Origin: Acidimicrobiaceae bacterium
GTDB taxonomy: Bacteria; Actinomycetota; Acidimicrobiia; Acidimicrobiales; Ilumatobacteraceae
Direction: 5' to 3'
DNA: 29,917 nucleotides
Assembly: GCA_947490975.1 (NCBI GenBank)
Contig: CANLHV010000004.1
Location: 1-29,917 of the forward strand
Of the stretch, positions 1 through 9,800 are shown one piece after another (within the stretch, counting starts at the first letter, position 1; each line of letters starts with the position of its first letter). A program made the translations under genes and the position numbers. A model generated the notes under the pieces. That model had not been told where the DNA came from. It saw nothing but the letters and a program-made list of their open reading frames with translations, and did not search any database.

Positions 1-1761
1 GTTGGCTTGATCAATTGCCTCGGCGGTAAATGCCATGTAATAGCGAACACCAAGTTCTTGCAGATAACGAACACCGAGACCCGCGTTGTTGTCGTCATAA
101 CGCAACTCACGAACCGGATTACTGCTCTGTTTTGACATCGCTGCTGCTGTGATGAAGTGGTACGGGGTCGTACCCGCTGCTTCGAAGTTCAATCCTTCCA
201 TTGAGCCGATGCAACCTTTTGTCCAGTGCGGCAAAAGCATCAGCGACATCGTTGTGCCATATTTATTTAGTTCGCTGTTGTTCTCCCAAAGCGCACGACC
301 GCAACCCAGACTTGGGTCTTGGCCAATGCTCTGCATCGTCTCAACGACGGCCCGATATTCGGCATAGGCACTCTTGCCCTCGTAGCCGGAGAAGTTCCAT
401 CGCGCCCAGCCATCGACGAAGCCGTCATTGGTCGCCTTCGTCGAGACGAAACCCCACCTATATATAGTCTCACCCGCCGCATTGGTCGTGAGCTTGCCGA
501 ATGGTATTTCTTGAAATCGAAAGCCGATTATGCCGACGACCAAAACGGTGAAAGCAGTTATCCAAGACAAGTTGAACTTCGGACTTTCGGTGATTGATGT
601 GAGCGGCTTGATGCCCTCGACAGATTGCGCCACCAAAGCTCTGCGACCAAGTTGCTGCAATCGATAAAAAGTCGTCAGCCAAACAGCCAGTTGATAAACA
701 CCAATCACCATCATGAAATAGCGCAACAAGTACAAGAACGGCAACAATCGCGGATTCCATAACAAGCCGATAACTGGCAGGCTCTCGCGTCCGAAATAAA
801 CGCCGAGCGCCAAGACGATGCAATATGCCCCCATCCAGATGCCCGTTCGATTGCGAACTTTGACGAAATTGATGAAAGCAATAATTGCAAAACCAGTTAT
901 TACAACGTCCCAAAAAGTCGTCAACGGAAAGTACATGCTGTAAAACGAATCGCTGGCACCGCTCGGGCGTGGTTCATATTTCATGTCGGTCATATACGCA
1001 TGACCGGTCAAGAAAGGCAGAACCCAAAACGACGAGAGCAAAACCGCAGTAACTGAAACCGTCAGAGCCGTCATTGAGCTTCGGCGTTCGAACCAGACAG
1101 CAGCGAGCAAGACAACACCACCAAAAACAAACAGCAGAACGATGCCGTGACTGAGCGCACTTAACGCGACGACTAGCGCAGTGAGCATTTTGCCGCGATG
1201 TTCTTCGAATGCTCGAATCAAAAGACCAAAGCCCAAAATCGCCAGCGACAGTGAGATCGAAAACGAGAACTCGCCCGCCATCGTCGACGCGATGTTGCCG
1301 CCGTAGATCGTGAAACTTTCGTCGTAAAGAAAGACAACAGATGCAAGAGTCAACAATTCAGGAATTGGAAACAAAAATCGTGCAAACTTGCCAAACAGCC
1401 AAGTGCAAACAGGCAGGGTCAAAATACCCAAGACGGCGATCAGCTTGAGTGCGATGCCGTAGGGCAAGATCAGATCAACTAACAGAACCGCCAATGCCGG
1501 CACGACCATGTAGAACCGATACATCGGAAACCCCGAATACCAATCGTTGCTCCAGCCGGTGAGCCGAAAATGCGGAAGAAGAAAATCTCGCAAATAAGCA
1601 GGACCATATACATGGGCGCCCATGTCGCCGCCTGTCGGCGTGTTGTTGCGCAAAATCAACTCAGGATGAAGAGTCATCAACAACATAACTGTCGAGCCAG
1701 CGACAACGATTGCTGAAGTTATCTGCTGGGCAGACCACCGCTTCAAAAGAAACTTTTTCAC
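1..1761 (-). CDS. Large multi-pass membrane protein, C-terminus cut by window edge
   Basis: The minus-strand frame is open without a stop from a GTG at 1761 to base 1 (at least 587 residues), so the C-terminus lies outside the window. The protein starts with a basic segment and one membrane helix, then an outward loop with TGGDMGAHVY and LTGWSNDWYSGFPMYRF, followed by many hydrophobic helices, then a long soluble C-terminal part from about residue 430. A polytopic N-terminal half with conserved acidic and aromatic loops is typical of actinobacterial GT-C-like or 'PTPS-related' membrane proteins (YfhO-like). I recognise that resemblance but cannot assign a reaction; a lipid-linked sugar transferase is only a guess. 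A TTG at 1770 is an alternative start. The GTG is favoured by a TAGAGT -10-like hexamer ending 9 nt upstream. It is separated from the CPBP protease gene by 37 bp. Confidence 0.9.
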   Translation of the reverse strand, partial: MKKFLLKRWSAQQITSAIVVAGSTVMLLMTLHPELILRNNTPTGGDMGAHVYGPAYLRDFLLPHFRLTGWSNDWYSGFPMYRFYMVVPALAVLLVDLILPYGIALKLIAVLGILTLPVCTWLFGKFARFLFPIPELLTLASVVFLYDESFTIYGGNIASTMAGEFSFSISLSLAILGFGLLIRAFEEHRGKMLTALVVALSALSHGIVLLFVFGGVVLLAAVWFERRSSMTALTVSVTAVLLSSFWVLPFLTGHAYMTDMKYEPRPSGASDSFYSMYFPLTTFWDVVITGFAIIAFINFVKVRNRTGIWMGAYCIVLALGVYFGRESLPVIGLLWNPRLLPFLYLLRYFMMVIGVYQLAVWLTTFYRLQQLGRRALVAQSVEGIKPLTSITESPKFNLSWITAFTVLVVGIIGFRFQEIPFGKLTTNAAGETIYRWGFVSTKATNDGFVDGWARWNFSGYEGKSAYAEYRAVVETMQSIGQDPSLGCGRALWENNSELNKYGTTMSLMLLPHWTKGCIGSMEGLNFEAAGTTPYHFITAAAMSKQSSNPVRELRYDDNNAGLGVRYLQELGVRYYMAFTAEAIDQAN

Positions 1762-1770
1762 TACCGACAA

Positions 1771-1776
1771 ACTCTA
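1771..1776 (-). promoter_or_regulatory. Candidate -10 hexamer TAGAGT for the membrane protein
   Basis: TAGAGT on the minus strand ends 9 nt before the GTG at 1761, a spacing that gives a leaderless or nearly leaderless mRNA. No convincing -35 is visible. The evidence is the recurrence of the same arrangement at other gene heads in the window. Confidence 0.35.
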
Positions 1777-1798
1777 CACGCGAGCAACTGTCGCCTTT

Positions 1799-2542
1799 CT
1801 AGAGAATTGCAACGAGCAAAAGACCTGTCGCGTTAAATGCAACATGGGCAATTATTGACATACCGAGTCTGTTCGTTCGATAAAAACAAAACCCCAATAC
1901 GAGAGCAAATGCAAACAGACCCGGCAATTCAACGAGCCGCAAGTGCACGCCTGCAAACCACGCTGCAGTAATCAACATCGCCCCGACTCGACTGAATCGA
2001 CCAATCAAACTTGACTGAATCAATCCGCGATAAACCAACTCTTCGACAATTGGCGCGCCAAATACAACCACCAAAATCAAGACAAGAAGCCACCCACCAG
2101 TTGCGTTATCAAACAAATCTTTCGCACGCTTTTCTACAAGTTCGGGAGCGAATTTTTCAGGAAACGCCAAGCGAAAGGGCCAAGTGACCAAACCAACCAG
2201 CAACAACTGACTAGCAACACCTATCGGTGCACCCCAAAGATCAATTCTTCGAAAACTTAAGAAATAGTCTCGCGAAAAAACTCCGCTGCCAAATCTCTTT
2301 GAGGCAAGATACAGACCCACTGTGAACGGCGTCCAAAGTGCTAGAGCCGAAAGACCCAGAAACCATTTTGGCTCTTTACCTTCGACGAGATCGGTGTTGC
2401 CAGTTGCCACCAAAATTACCGAACTGAGTACCAGCGCAACCATGTAACTTGCGCACCATGCGAAAATCGCGATTCTGAGCGTTATTTTTTTTGAACCAGC
2501 AGGCTCCTGACCGTAAGGCGGAGCCCAGGGCGATTGGTTCAT
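1799..2542 (-). CDS. CPBP family intramembrane metalloprotease
   Basis: A 247-residue polytopic protein of the CPBP (Abi, PF02517) family, related to Rce1 CaaX prenyl proteases. The three signature elements are present: EELVYRG with E167, E168 and R172; FAGVH with H200; and HVAFN with H233 and N237. These are the expected metal and catalytic residues, so it is probably active in the membrane. The N-terminal 18 residues are a proline-rich cytoplasmic tail, followed by about six to eight helices. Its ATG overlaps the TGA of the upstream DUF3499 gene as ATGA, so the two are translationally coupled. The substrate is unknown; family members act in protein maturation or bacteriocin self-immunity. 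The linkage to DUF3499 does not settle its role. Confidence 0.9.
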   Translation of the reverse strand: MNQSPWAPPYGQEPAGSKKITLRIAIFAWCASYMVALVLSSVILVATGNTDLVEGKEPKWFLGLSALALWTPFTVGLYLASKRFGSGVFSRDYFLSFRRIDLWGAPIGVASQLLLVGLVTWPFRLAFPEKFAPELVEKRAKDLFDNATGGWLLVLILVVVFGAPIVEELVYRGLIQSSLIGRFSRVGAMLITAAWFAGVHLRLVELPGLFAFALVLGFCFYRTNRLGMSIIAHVAFNATGLLLVAIL

Positions 2543-2769
2543 CCCGCGAGGCGGTTTGGCATCACAACTCTAAATCGGTTGCGGCGATCTTCAAGCCTCC
2601 AACCCGACGGAGCCGTAATTCTCACACCGTGGCGATCACACAGATCGTATGCGTGCGGGTCTCGCTCGGCAGTCAAGTCGTCGATCCACACAAGTGCGCG
2701 ACTGTATTGATAGGTCAAAGTAATTGAAGCGAGTTCGTTGCATGTACAACGCGAGCATCGACGAACCAT
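2539..2769 (-). CDS. DUF3499 family protein (small Cys-rich actinobacterial protein)
   Basis: I recognise the actinobacterial DUF3499 family from the MVRRCSRCTC start, the central LTYQYS strand, and the DLCDRHG and TAPSGW motifs. Cysteines in the N-terminal CxxCxC cluster plus the later C and H suggest a small zinc-binding fold. Function is unknown. With the start at 2769 it is 76 residues and begins at the point where the family normally begins. A TAATGT hexamer ends 7 nt upstream, which fits a leaderless start. An in-frame ATG at 2841 would add 24 unmatched residues and has a GGAG ribosome-site-like sequence, so that longer form remains possible. It is co-transcribed with the CPBP protease through an ATGA overlap and is divergent from ftsH. 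Confidence 0.85.
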   Translation of the reverse strand: MVRRCSRCTCNELASITLTYQYSRALVWIDDLTAERDPHAYDLCDRHGVRITAPSGWRLEDRRNRFRVVMPNRLAG

Positions 2770-2776
2770 GACTTTT

Positions 2777-2782
2777 ACATTA
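2777..2782 (-). promoter_or_regulatory. Candidate -10 hexamer TAATGT for DUF3499 (leaderless)
   Basis: TAATGT on the minus strand is followed by 7 nt and then the ATG at 2769, which is the start expected from the family N-terminus. The agreement of the two lines of evidence is the reason for calling it. No clear -35 is seen. Confidence 0.45.
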
Positions 2783-2864
2783 ATTGATGAGACCATCGCC
2801 ACAGTGGATTTAAATGCGCTCTTCGGCAAAACAATTTCCATTGTGTACTCCGATAATCGGCTCG

Positions 2865-2870
2865 TATCAT
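2865..2870 (+). promoter_or_regulatory. Candidate -10 hexamer TATCAT for ftsH (leaderless)
   Basis: TATCAT is followed by 7 nt (TGAAACC) and the ftsH GTG at 2878. There is no Shine-Dalgarno sequence, so a transcript starting at or next to the GTG is the simplest reading. Confidence 0.45.
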
Positions 2871-2877
2871 TGAAACC

Positions 2878-4884
2878 GTGACCAAACTTCCACCCCCGCC
2901 ACCACCCGCAAAGCCTTCGTCGTCAAAGCGCAAGCCCGCCGCGCGAAAGAAGCCTGCGAATTTTTTGAACAAAAAGGCGAACAAGAACTCAAAAAGTAAT
3001 TCGAATGTCAAAACTGACAGCGATAAGCCAGGCATGCCTCGTTGGGCAACTTGGGCAATTGTCGCCGTAGTCGTTCTGCTGATTGCCGGCCCTCGAATTT
3101 GGCCGGCTTCGACCGCGACAAAATTTACCTACACCGAGTTTCTCGAACTCGTAAAACAAGGACGAATACAGCAAGTTGAAATCAACAACTTGTCGAATCA
3201 AATCAGCGGCACGCTAAAAGATGGTGGCGAATTTGTAACTACCGGTGCTGTTGCACTTTCAGATGCTGACGAAACTTTGCTAAAAGAAAAAGGCGTCGAT
3301 TATGACTATTCGACTCCTCAGGGCAACTTTTTTACAAATCTGATTCCGCTGCTGTTGCCGTTCATCTTGATCATGGGCTTTTTCTTCTGGATGCAAAAGC
3401 GTGCCATGGGTCAAGCCGGAAGCATCATGTCGATCGGCAGAAGTCGTGCAAAAAATTACAACGCAGACAAACCAGCAACTACTTTTGCTGATGTCGCCGG
3501 CTATGAGGGCGTCAAGCAAGAGATTCGTGAAGTTGTCGATTTCCTCAAGATGCCAGAAAGTTTCAAAGAAATAGGAGCGCGAGTTCCAAAGGGTGTGCTT
3601 TTGGTCGGCCCTCCTGGCACTGGCAAGACTCTTTTCGCCCGAGCAGTCGCAGGCGAAGCAGGTGTTGGCTTTTTGTCGGTTACTGGTTCTGACTTCATGG
3701 AGATGTTCGTCGGCGTTGGTGCGAGCAGAGTTCGTGATCTCTTTCAACAGGCACGAAAAATGGGTCGAGCAATTATTTTCGTAGACGAAATAGATTCAAT
3801 CGGTCGCAAACGCGGTGCTGGTTTGGGTGGTGGTCACGATGAGCGTGAACAAACTCTTAATCAATTGCTCGCCGAAATGGACGGCTTTGAAACTACCGAA
3901 GGCGTCATCGTGATGGCCGCAACGAACCGCCCAGATATTTTGGATGCTGCGTTGTTGCGACCAGGGCGTTTTGATCGACAAGTGATTATGCCGTTGCCAG
4001 AGTGCGAAGAACGCCTGGCGATTCTCACAGTTCACTCAAAAGGCAAAAGAATGGGCACCGATGTCGTACTTGACACGATGGCCAAAGCAACGCCTGGCAT
4101 GAGCGGTGCAGATCTTGCAAACTTGGTCAATGAAGCCGCGCTGCTTGCAGTTCGACGCGGATCAAAAGTAATCGAACATATCGACTTCGAAAATGCCCGA
4201 GACCGAGTGATCATGGGTGCTCGTCGCGAAAGTCTGATTCTCAACGCTGAAGAAAAAAGAGCAACCGCCTACCACGAAGGTGGACACGCAGTTCTGGCAA
4301 CAGTTCTGCCTCACAGCGACCCGTTGCACAAAGTTACGATTTTGCCCCGCGGTATGGCTCTTGGTGTCACCTGGACACTTCCAGAAGAGCGACACACATA
4401 CTCACGCGATTATTTCAAAGACATGATCTGCAAAGCCATGGGTGGTCGCGTTGCCGAGATGATCGTCTTCGGACATTTAAACAGCGGTGCAGCAAACGAT
4501 CTCGAGCAAGCAACCTCAATCGCCCGCCGCATGGTGCGTGAATGGGGCATGAGCGATGCCGTTGGACCAATGGCCTGGAGTTCGCAACAGCAAGTTTTTC
4601 TTGGTGAAGACCTGATGACCAATGGTCGCGAGTACTCAGATGAAACCGCCCGCATGATTGACTCTGAAATTGGCTTGATCTTGCGCGAACAAGAAGCCAG
4701 AGCCAAGGTGTTGCTAGAAAAAAACCGGGCCGGTCTCGACCTCGTCGCTCAAACTTTGCTCGAACTAGAAACTATCGACGGTGCGACCGTCGCCCGCTTG
4801 GTTCAAGACGGTCTAGGTCGACCTCAAATTGTCGAGCCGTCACCTGGCACGACGCCGAAAACAAGCGAAGCAAACGAGAACTAA
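2878..4884 (+). CDS. ftsH: ATP-dependent zinc metalloprotease FtsH
   Basis: Membrane-anchored AAA+ protease that extracts and degrades membrane and short-lived cytosolic proteins as a hexamer. At 668 residues it has the usual length. Order: a proline- and lysine-rich cytoplasmic tail (1-52), helix 1 (about 54-74), a short extracytoplasmic domain, helix 2 (about 158-176), the AAA+ module and the M41 peptidase domain. Visible motifs are Walker A GPPGTGKT (244-251), Walker B with D303 and E304, the pore motif FVGVG, the RPGRFDR region, the zinc motif HEGGH (466-470) and the third ligand D541 in NDLEQAT. HEGGH replaces the commoner HEAGH but keeps the ligands. The GTG start has no Shine-Dalgarno and a TATCAT -10-like hexamer 7 nt upstream. 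An internal ATG at 3034 would remove the tail but keep helix 1. The gene is convergent with the thioredoxin-like gene, 6 bp apart. Confidence 0.97.
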   Translation: MTKLPPPPPPAKPSSSKRKPAARKKPANFLNKKANKNSKSNSNVKTDSDKPGMPRWATWAIVAVVVLLIAGPRIWPASTATKFTYTEFLELVKQGRIQQVEINNLSNQISGTLKDGGEFVTTGAVALSDADETLLKEKGVDYDYSTPQGNFFTNLIPLLLPFILIMGFFFWMQKRAMGQAGSIMSIGRSRAKNYNADKPATTFADVAGYEGVKQEIREVVDFLKMPESFKEIGARVPKGVLLVGPPGTGKTLFARAVAGEAGVGFLSVTGSDFMEMFVGVGASRVRDLFQQARKMGRAIIFVDEIDSIGRKRGAGLGGGHDEREQTLNQLLAEMDGFETTEGVIVMAATNRPDILDAALLRPGRFDRQVIMPLPECEERLAILTVHSKGKRMGTDVVLDTMAKATPGMSGADLANLVNEAALLAVRRGSKVIEHIDFENARDRVIMGARRESLILNAEEKRATAYHEGGHAVLATVLPHSDPLHKVTILPRGMALGVTWTLPEERHTYSRDYFKDMICKAMGGRVAEMIVFGHLNSGAANDLEQATSIARRMVREWGMSDAVGPMAWSSQQQVFLGEDLMTNGREYSDETARMIDSEIGLILREQEARAKVLLEKNRAGLDLVAQTLLELETIDGATVARLVQDGLGRPQIVEPSPGTTPKTSEANEN

Positions 4885-4890
4885 AAAATC

Positions 4891-5352
4891 TCAGTGGTCG
4901 TGATTTTCATCACGACACGAAGGTACATCGCTCAAGACTTTTGGGTCTCGACACTTAGCTAGCGCAGCCCAAAGATCAGTGGCGGTTAGAGGCCCGACTG
5001 TCGCAAATCTGACAACACCTTCGATATCTGCAATAACAGTCGTAGGCACAGAGTCAATCTGATATCGCTTGTGCAAGTCACCTTTTTCAAGAAAGTCGAT
5101 GATTTCTACTGCAACTTCGCTGCTTTCAAGCACTCGAGCCTTTGTTGCAACATCACGACAGGCATCGCAAGTAGAAGAAGTGAAAACTGCAACCAGCCAT
5201 TTTCTATCGCCACATGAAAAGTCTTTTAAGTTCAGTTGATATGGCACTGCCCCGCGCACCGGTGCTGGTGCGTCAGACTGGCGCCGACGCAACACAAAGC
5301 TGACACCGCCAGCGAAAACTAAAACCAAAAGTGCAACAATCGTGCGCATCAT
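4891..5352 (-). CDS. Membrane-anchored thioredoxin-like protein (CDAC motif)
   Basis: A 153-residue protein with one N-terminal helix (about 4-20), a short linker and a thioredoxin-fold domain carrying the redox motif CDAC (C62, C65) after the VAVFTSS strand, and a cis-proline in SVPTT (P103). It should face outward and catalyse thiol-disulfide exchange. Three further cysteines (C47 and two in the C-terminal region) and a His-rich tail are unusual. Its ATG overlaps the stop of the DUF5719 gene, so it is the last gene of the overlapping GT2-DUF5719-thioredoxin operon. It resembles TlpA/MauD-type proteins more than cytosolic thioredoxin. The partner is unknown; the DUF5719 protein, which has few cysteines, is an obvious candidate only by position. 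Confidence 0.85.
   Translation of the reverse strand: MMRTIVALLVLVFAGGVSFVLRRRQSDAPAPVRGAVPYQLNLKDFSCGDRKWLVAVFTSSTCDACRDVATKARVLESSEVAVEIIDFLEKGDLHKRYQIDSVPTTVIADIEGVVRFATVGPLTATDLWAALAKCRDPKVLSDVPSCRDENHDH
4897..4916. terminator. Possible terminator hairpin between convergent genes
   Basis: A perfect 8-bp stem GTCGTGAT/ATCACGAC with a 4-nt TTTC loop lies 12 bp past the ftsH stop and inside the last codons of the convergent thioredoxin-like gene. On the minus strand a run of six T follows about 8 nt later, near the stop codon. On the plus strand there is no T run. It could end the minus-strand operon, or could simply reflect the His- and Asp-coding tail. Confidence 0.35.
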
Positions 5353-6860
5353 TTGCCTATTAGCGCCGCAATGCCACTTGACCGATGGGGTAATGCAAGC
5401 ACACTCGACACGCCGACCAATTCATGCCCGCGATCTACTTCGCGTTGCACAACAACTTCGTTATCAGCCTCGATCAAAATCGGTAAGTCTGCATTAGCAG
5501 TCGGAATAACTATTTTCAGAACAGCTGCAGCACCCAATTCGATTTGCTCGAGACCTTCAATTGCCACCGAACCGGCTGGCCCAACAGTTGAGACTTTTAG
5601 AGTGGTAACTAATGATGTCGTATTGAGTACAACCAGTGCCCCACCAGCCGCCGGCACCCCGCTTACAACTGTCCAGGTTCGTGACGGTGCCCCAATTGGT
5701 GCACCCAAAGTGGTTGTTGTCCCAGTTTTTTTGTCAACCCTACGAGTAACAACCTGCTCGACAACAACAAACTCAACCGACGAATTTTCATCACTAGTCA
5801 CAAAGTCGTTAGTGATGCTTGAAACTACTATTCCGTATCGGCCATCGGTGATTGCCGGCAGCTTTGATGTCGCCAATGTTGTTACACGTCCGGCAGGAAT
5901 CGTAAGTACAAGTGGCTCACGAAAAATTTCTTCTGCGGTACCGGTCAAAAATGCCACACTCACTGATTGGTCTTGATCAGTGGGGTTAAAAACAACAAGT
6001 TGCTCATCTGTGTCGAGATCTTTTTGGCCTCCCGCAAACCACCACTGTCGACTTGTTGACGCGGCGCCAAGAGAAGTCGAATAACCCAAGCGTCCGCGAC
6101 CAAAAAAGTGTTGTAACTTGCCCGCTACAAATCGGCCCGAAGATGCACGAATCGAAACAGCCAATACAACTTCGTTGCGCGCGCCTTGGTCACCCATTGC
6201 CAACGAATAAACACTCTCGGGCTCAATGATGATCCCCTTCAACGACGCTGGCTCGCGTTTACCGTCGGCGGTGACGAAACTGATGTCGACAACTGTTGCA
6301 TCTCGAAACGGATTGCTTAGCAAGACATTGAACAAGCTGTCAGAACCCGTGAAACCGTCTGCGAAAAACCATCGGTCTGATGGCTTGTTTGCGCACAGCG
6401 AAACAGAGTCGCCAGCGGGATGAATTATCCGCTGCTCGACGGCTGCCGCACCGTTATCGAGTTCGACGACTGCGCTGATGAATTTGCTCTTGCGACCCCC
6501 AGTCGCATCTATCACGCTGCGAGTAAACGGCTGCACAATTAGTTGTGCAACTGCTGCGGGTTTGTCGCTGGATAAAAACGTAACTTTGCCCGTGATCGGA
6601 ATATCTAATGAGTTGGCGATGACTATCTCGCTTGAAACGGTTTTCTCAAGGCCTGGCACACCGGGACAAAACCACGAAGACGAAGATTGCGAATCGCCTG
6701 CGATGCTCGGCATAGTCGACAGACCAAAGACATTTTCGGACGTTTGCCCAGATTCAGTCTCGATGTTTTGATTACTAATTTGATTGACGAAAATTGTTGA
6801 AACTAATGCAACAGCAATAATCACAACAGCCAAGGCGAACCGCGGATTTATCTTCTTCAT
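5349..6860 (-). CDS. DUF5719 family exported protein
   Basis: A 503-residue protein with a signal anchor at about residues 9-27 and a long beta-rich extracytoplasmic region of repeated strand-turn units, ending without a second helix. The motif SWFCPG after the anchor, the RWFFADGFTG and QWWFAGGQ segments and the repeated N-P-F/T patterns fit the actinobacterial DUF5719 family, which is often encoded beside a large membrane glycosyltransferase. No catalytic residues are recognised. Its ATG overlaps the TGA of the glycosyltransferase gene (ATGA) and its own TGA overlaps the next start. A structural or adaptor role in envelope glycan assembly is an inference from this tight coupling. Confidence 0.8.
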   Translation of the reverse strand: MKKINPRFALAVVIIAVALVSTIFVNQISNQNIETESGQTSENVFGLSTMPSIAGDSQSSSSWFCPGVPGLEKTVSSEIVIANSLDIPITGKVTFLSSDKPAAVAQLIVQPFTRSVIDATGGRKSKFISAVVELDNGAAAVEQRIIHPAGDSVSLCANKPSDRWFFADGFTGSDSLFNVLLSNPFRDATVVDISFVTADGKREPASLKGIIIEPESVYSLAMGDQGARNEVVLAVSIRASSGRFVAGKLQHFFGRGRLGYSTSLGAASTSRQWWFAGGQKDLDTDEQLVVFNPTDQDQSVSVAFLTGTAEEIFREPLVLTIPAGRVTTLATSKLPAITDGRYGIVVSSITNDFVTSDENSSVEFVVVEQVVTRRVDKKTGTTTTLGAPIGAPSRTWTVVSGVPAAGGALVVLNTTSLVTTLKVSTVGPAGSVAIEGLEQIELGAAAVLKIVIPTANADLPILIEADNEVVVQREVDRGHELVGVSSVLALPHRSSGIAALIGK

Positions 6861-9800
6861 CGCGAAGCCATATCAATCTTCTGTTCAGGCCCTGCTGAAG
6901 CACCCAAGATAGTGACCTCTTTCGGCTCAATTTGTCGAATTCGCCGTCTAAATCGAGAGAAGTTAGCTGCAAGCAATATTAAGCAAAGCCAGACAATTGC
7001 TTGCAAACTCAAATACAAATAACGCAACGGTGACGTCTGATATCGCAACGCAACGATGCCAGCAATCGGTGCATCAAAAGCCGTTGATGACCCGAAAGCA
7101 ACTCGCGGCACAAGTTGTGCTGCGTCGACCTCAAGTTGCCATCGCGAATCAAATGGCACTGCCACGTGAATAGTTCCGCCGGCGAATTTCGCTCTAACTT
7201 TTTTGTCAGCAACAGAATTCTTGTCAACCAACAGAGCACTCTGAGATTTCAGCTCTTGGCTGATCAAACTAAAGTCGCCTGCCTGTTGACTCGCGACAGA
7301 AGACTCTTCATCTAAAACACTAATTATTGGCAACCAAGTGACATTTTCGAAAATGACCAAGTCGCGGGCAAAATAAGTTCGACGCAAGTCAAGTTGGTTT
7401 GATAAAGACTCGACAAGACTTGAAGCCGCTACAGATGGCGAGTCTCCAAGTGGTACAACCAAAAATCGAATGGCAAGCGGCGAAATTAAACGTCCGACTC
7501 GAATCGTGTCATTAGCAACCAATGACTTGAGAGCCTTCTGTGCCGCCAAATTCATCGAAGTATCTTGGGGCGCCCAAATAGAACTGAAATTCACTGCCCC
7601 GTCGTCGGCAACGCCGTAAGCGACCTCAGAATTTACTGAGTTTGTTGCAACCGGCAACAGGTCACGATCGCCAATGTAAAGCGTTCGATAGTTGCCCTCT
7701 CTTGGATTATCAGGCAACTGTTCGAGCAACTGAGGCACCACCGTTTCGGGCTGGTTCCAACGACCGTCGGTGACGCTCAAGAGTGTTGGTGCGATCATCA
7801 TCGCGACTGCTAACGGCATCAACAAACTCAGTGACCGTCGCCAATCAGATGCCTTGGTCAAATTAGTTTCAGCAAAAACACTGAGGCAAGTTGCGACGGC
7901 TAGTGCCAAGCCACAAGCCACGACAGCCAACATCACCGCTGGCTCGGGCAATGCGAAGGGCAAACGTCCTTGATCATCAAGCACAACGATTAGTAGACCA
8001 AAAACAACCAGAACTGATGAGCGAATCGCCCAAAGTCGGCGCCAGCCGTCGGCAACAATTAGAGCGCACAATACGCAGAAGTAAATTGCGATAACCAAAA
8101 ACCCACCACGCATGTTGCCGAAGTCAAGTCGGGCCAGCGAGCCGAGACCAATTTTTCTGTCGGCGACACCTTGATCGCCGGCTAAAAGTTGCCACCATTG
8201 GCCCGAAACGAAGTGCATCGACCACGGCAAATTGATGAATATTGAACCAATTAATCCGGTCAGACCAACGAGAAAGACACCGAATAGTTGTCTTGCTGAG
8301 ACGCCACCCAAAAATGATGCAAAAACCCACAAGCAGATAATCACCAAGAACAAGATCGCAATACTCGGAGTGAACGCGAATACAAGTCCAAGAATCAGCA
8401 ACAGGCCAGACACGAGTTGAGTTTTTCGTACCAGACTCTGGTCTTTGCCATCTTGATATCGATTGAGAATGTCGAACAGCCAAGGTGCCGCAGCAATGCA
8501 AAGCAGAGCCGAAAATCGGCCATGTGCAATTGCGTCATATGAGAGTGGCAGTGCACTATAAACAACCGCAGCACCGAGACGCACTCGAGTGTTGGCAAAC
8601 GCAGCACACAGTCGCCACATGCCGATCAGCCCGACGAACAACGAACCAACAATCATCAATGTTTGTAATAACGCAAGATTTCCAAAGAGAAAAAACGCTG
8701 CGATGGCAACTAGTCCGAGTCCAGTTGGATTGGCCGAAGCTTCCCCGAAACCACTCGACCACCAGCCCGATAGAAAGTTCGCCAAGATCGAACTAGATGA
8801 GACTGATCCATTTTCGAATGGCAACATCTCACCAATCACTCGCGACGAGTCGGTAATGATCTCTCGGCTTCCGATCAACATCAGCACCGTGACCACAAGC
8901 AACGTCATGCCAGCAGTTCGAGATGAACTCTGCCTCAAACGTTTTTTTGTTTCTACCAAAGTTGCAATTTCGCGAGAAGCCAATGCTCGTCGGTGACGAA
9001 TAAACCTGGTCAGTCGTGCCGAGCCCTTAACTTGCAACTTTGCTATTTCGCTTGCCGCAACGCGACGCAACGGGCGAACTTGCTGCCTTCGCTGCCAGAT
9101 GTATGAAGTGTCAACGACAAGTGCGACAGTCGCGCGAAAACTGGCGATTGATTCGCGAAAAGTTCCGGTGAATACTCCAAGAATTGTTTCAATCGCTGAA
9201 GTCAGCAGCATCTGTAGCCAAACAATTGGCAAACGCAAACGGCTTGTCAACGTGGCAACCGTGCGGGCGCGATTTCGCGCAACATTCGCCCGCGAGACCA
9301 AATTAGGCGATCGAGTTTCGAAACTATTTAGATGCCTCGCGACAGCCGTCGGAGATATGAGCACTCGAGCACCGCTCAAATGCGCTCGCCAACAAAAATC
9401 TAGATCTTCGCCGAAGAATGAAATATCTGGATTGAATCCGTTCAATTCACGAAACAAGTCTGAGCGCACGAGCATGCATGCTGAACTTACAAAGAACACA
9501 TCTCGAACGGCATCGTGTTGCTCTTGGTCTCTTTCGTTTTGCTCGATGAACGGATCTATCTCACCGCAACGGTCGATTCCGAAACCCACAGATTGCAAGA
9601 GCGTGGGCTTTTCCCACTGCAAAAGTTTTGGACCGACAACAGCAGCATTTGAAATGAAAAGTTCTTCGACCAATGTTCGCAAAGTGTTTGCTTGCAAGAC
9701 AACGTCGTCGTGCATGATGCAGAAAAGGCCCTTGTCTCCTTCAACAATTCGTTGCAGCTCATTGATCAAACGACCGAAACCAGGATTACCTTCAACAATT

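Noticed and set aside
470..913. A 147-codon minus-strand open frame inside the left-edge region
   Set aside because: It is in another frame of the long membrane protein gene (open from 1761 to base 1), which has coherent helices and motifs throughout.
5353..5976. A 207-codon plus-strand open frame opposite DUF5719
   Set aside because: Antisense to the DUF5719 coding region; its composition mirrors the codon use of the real gene and it has no domain.
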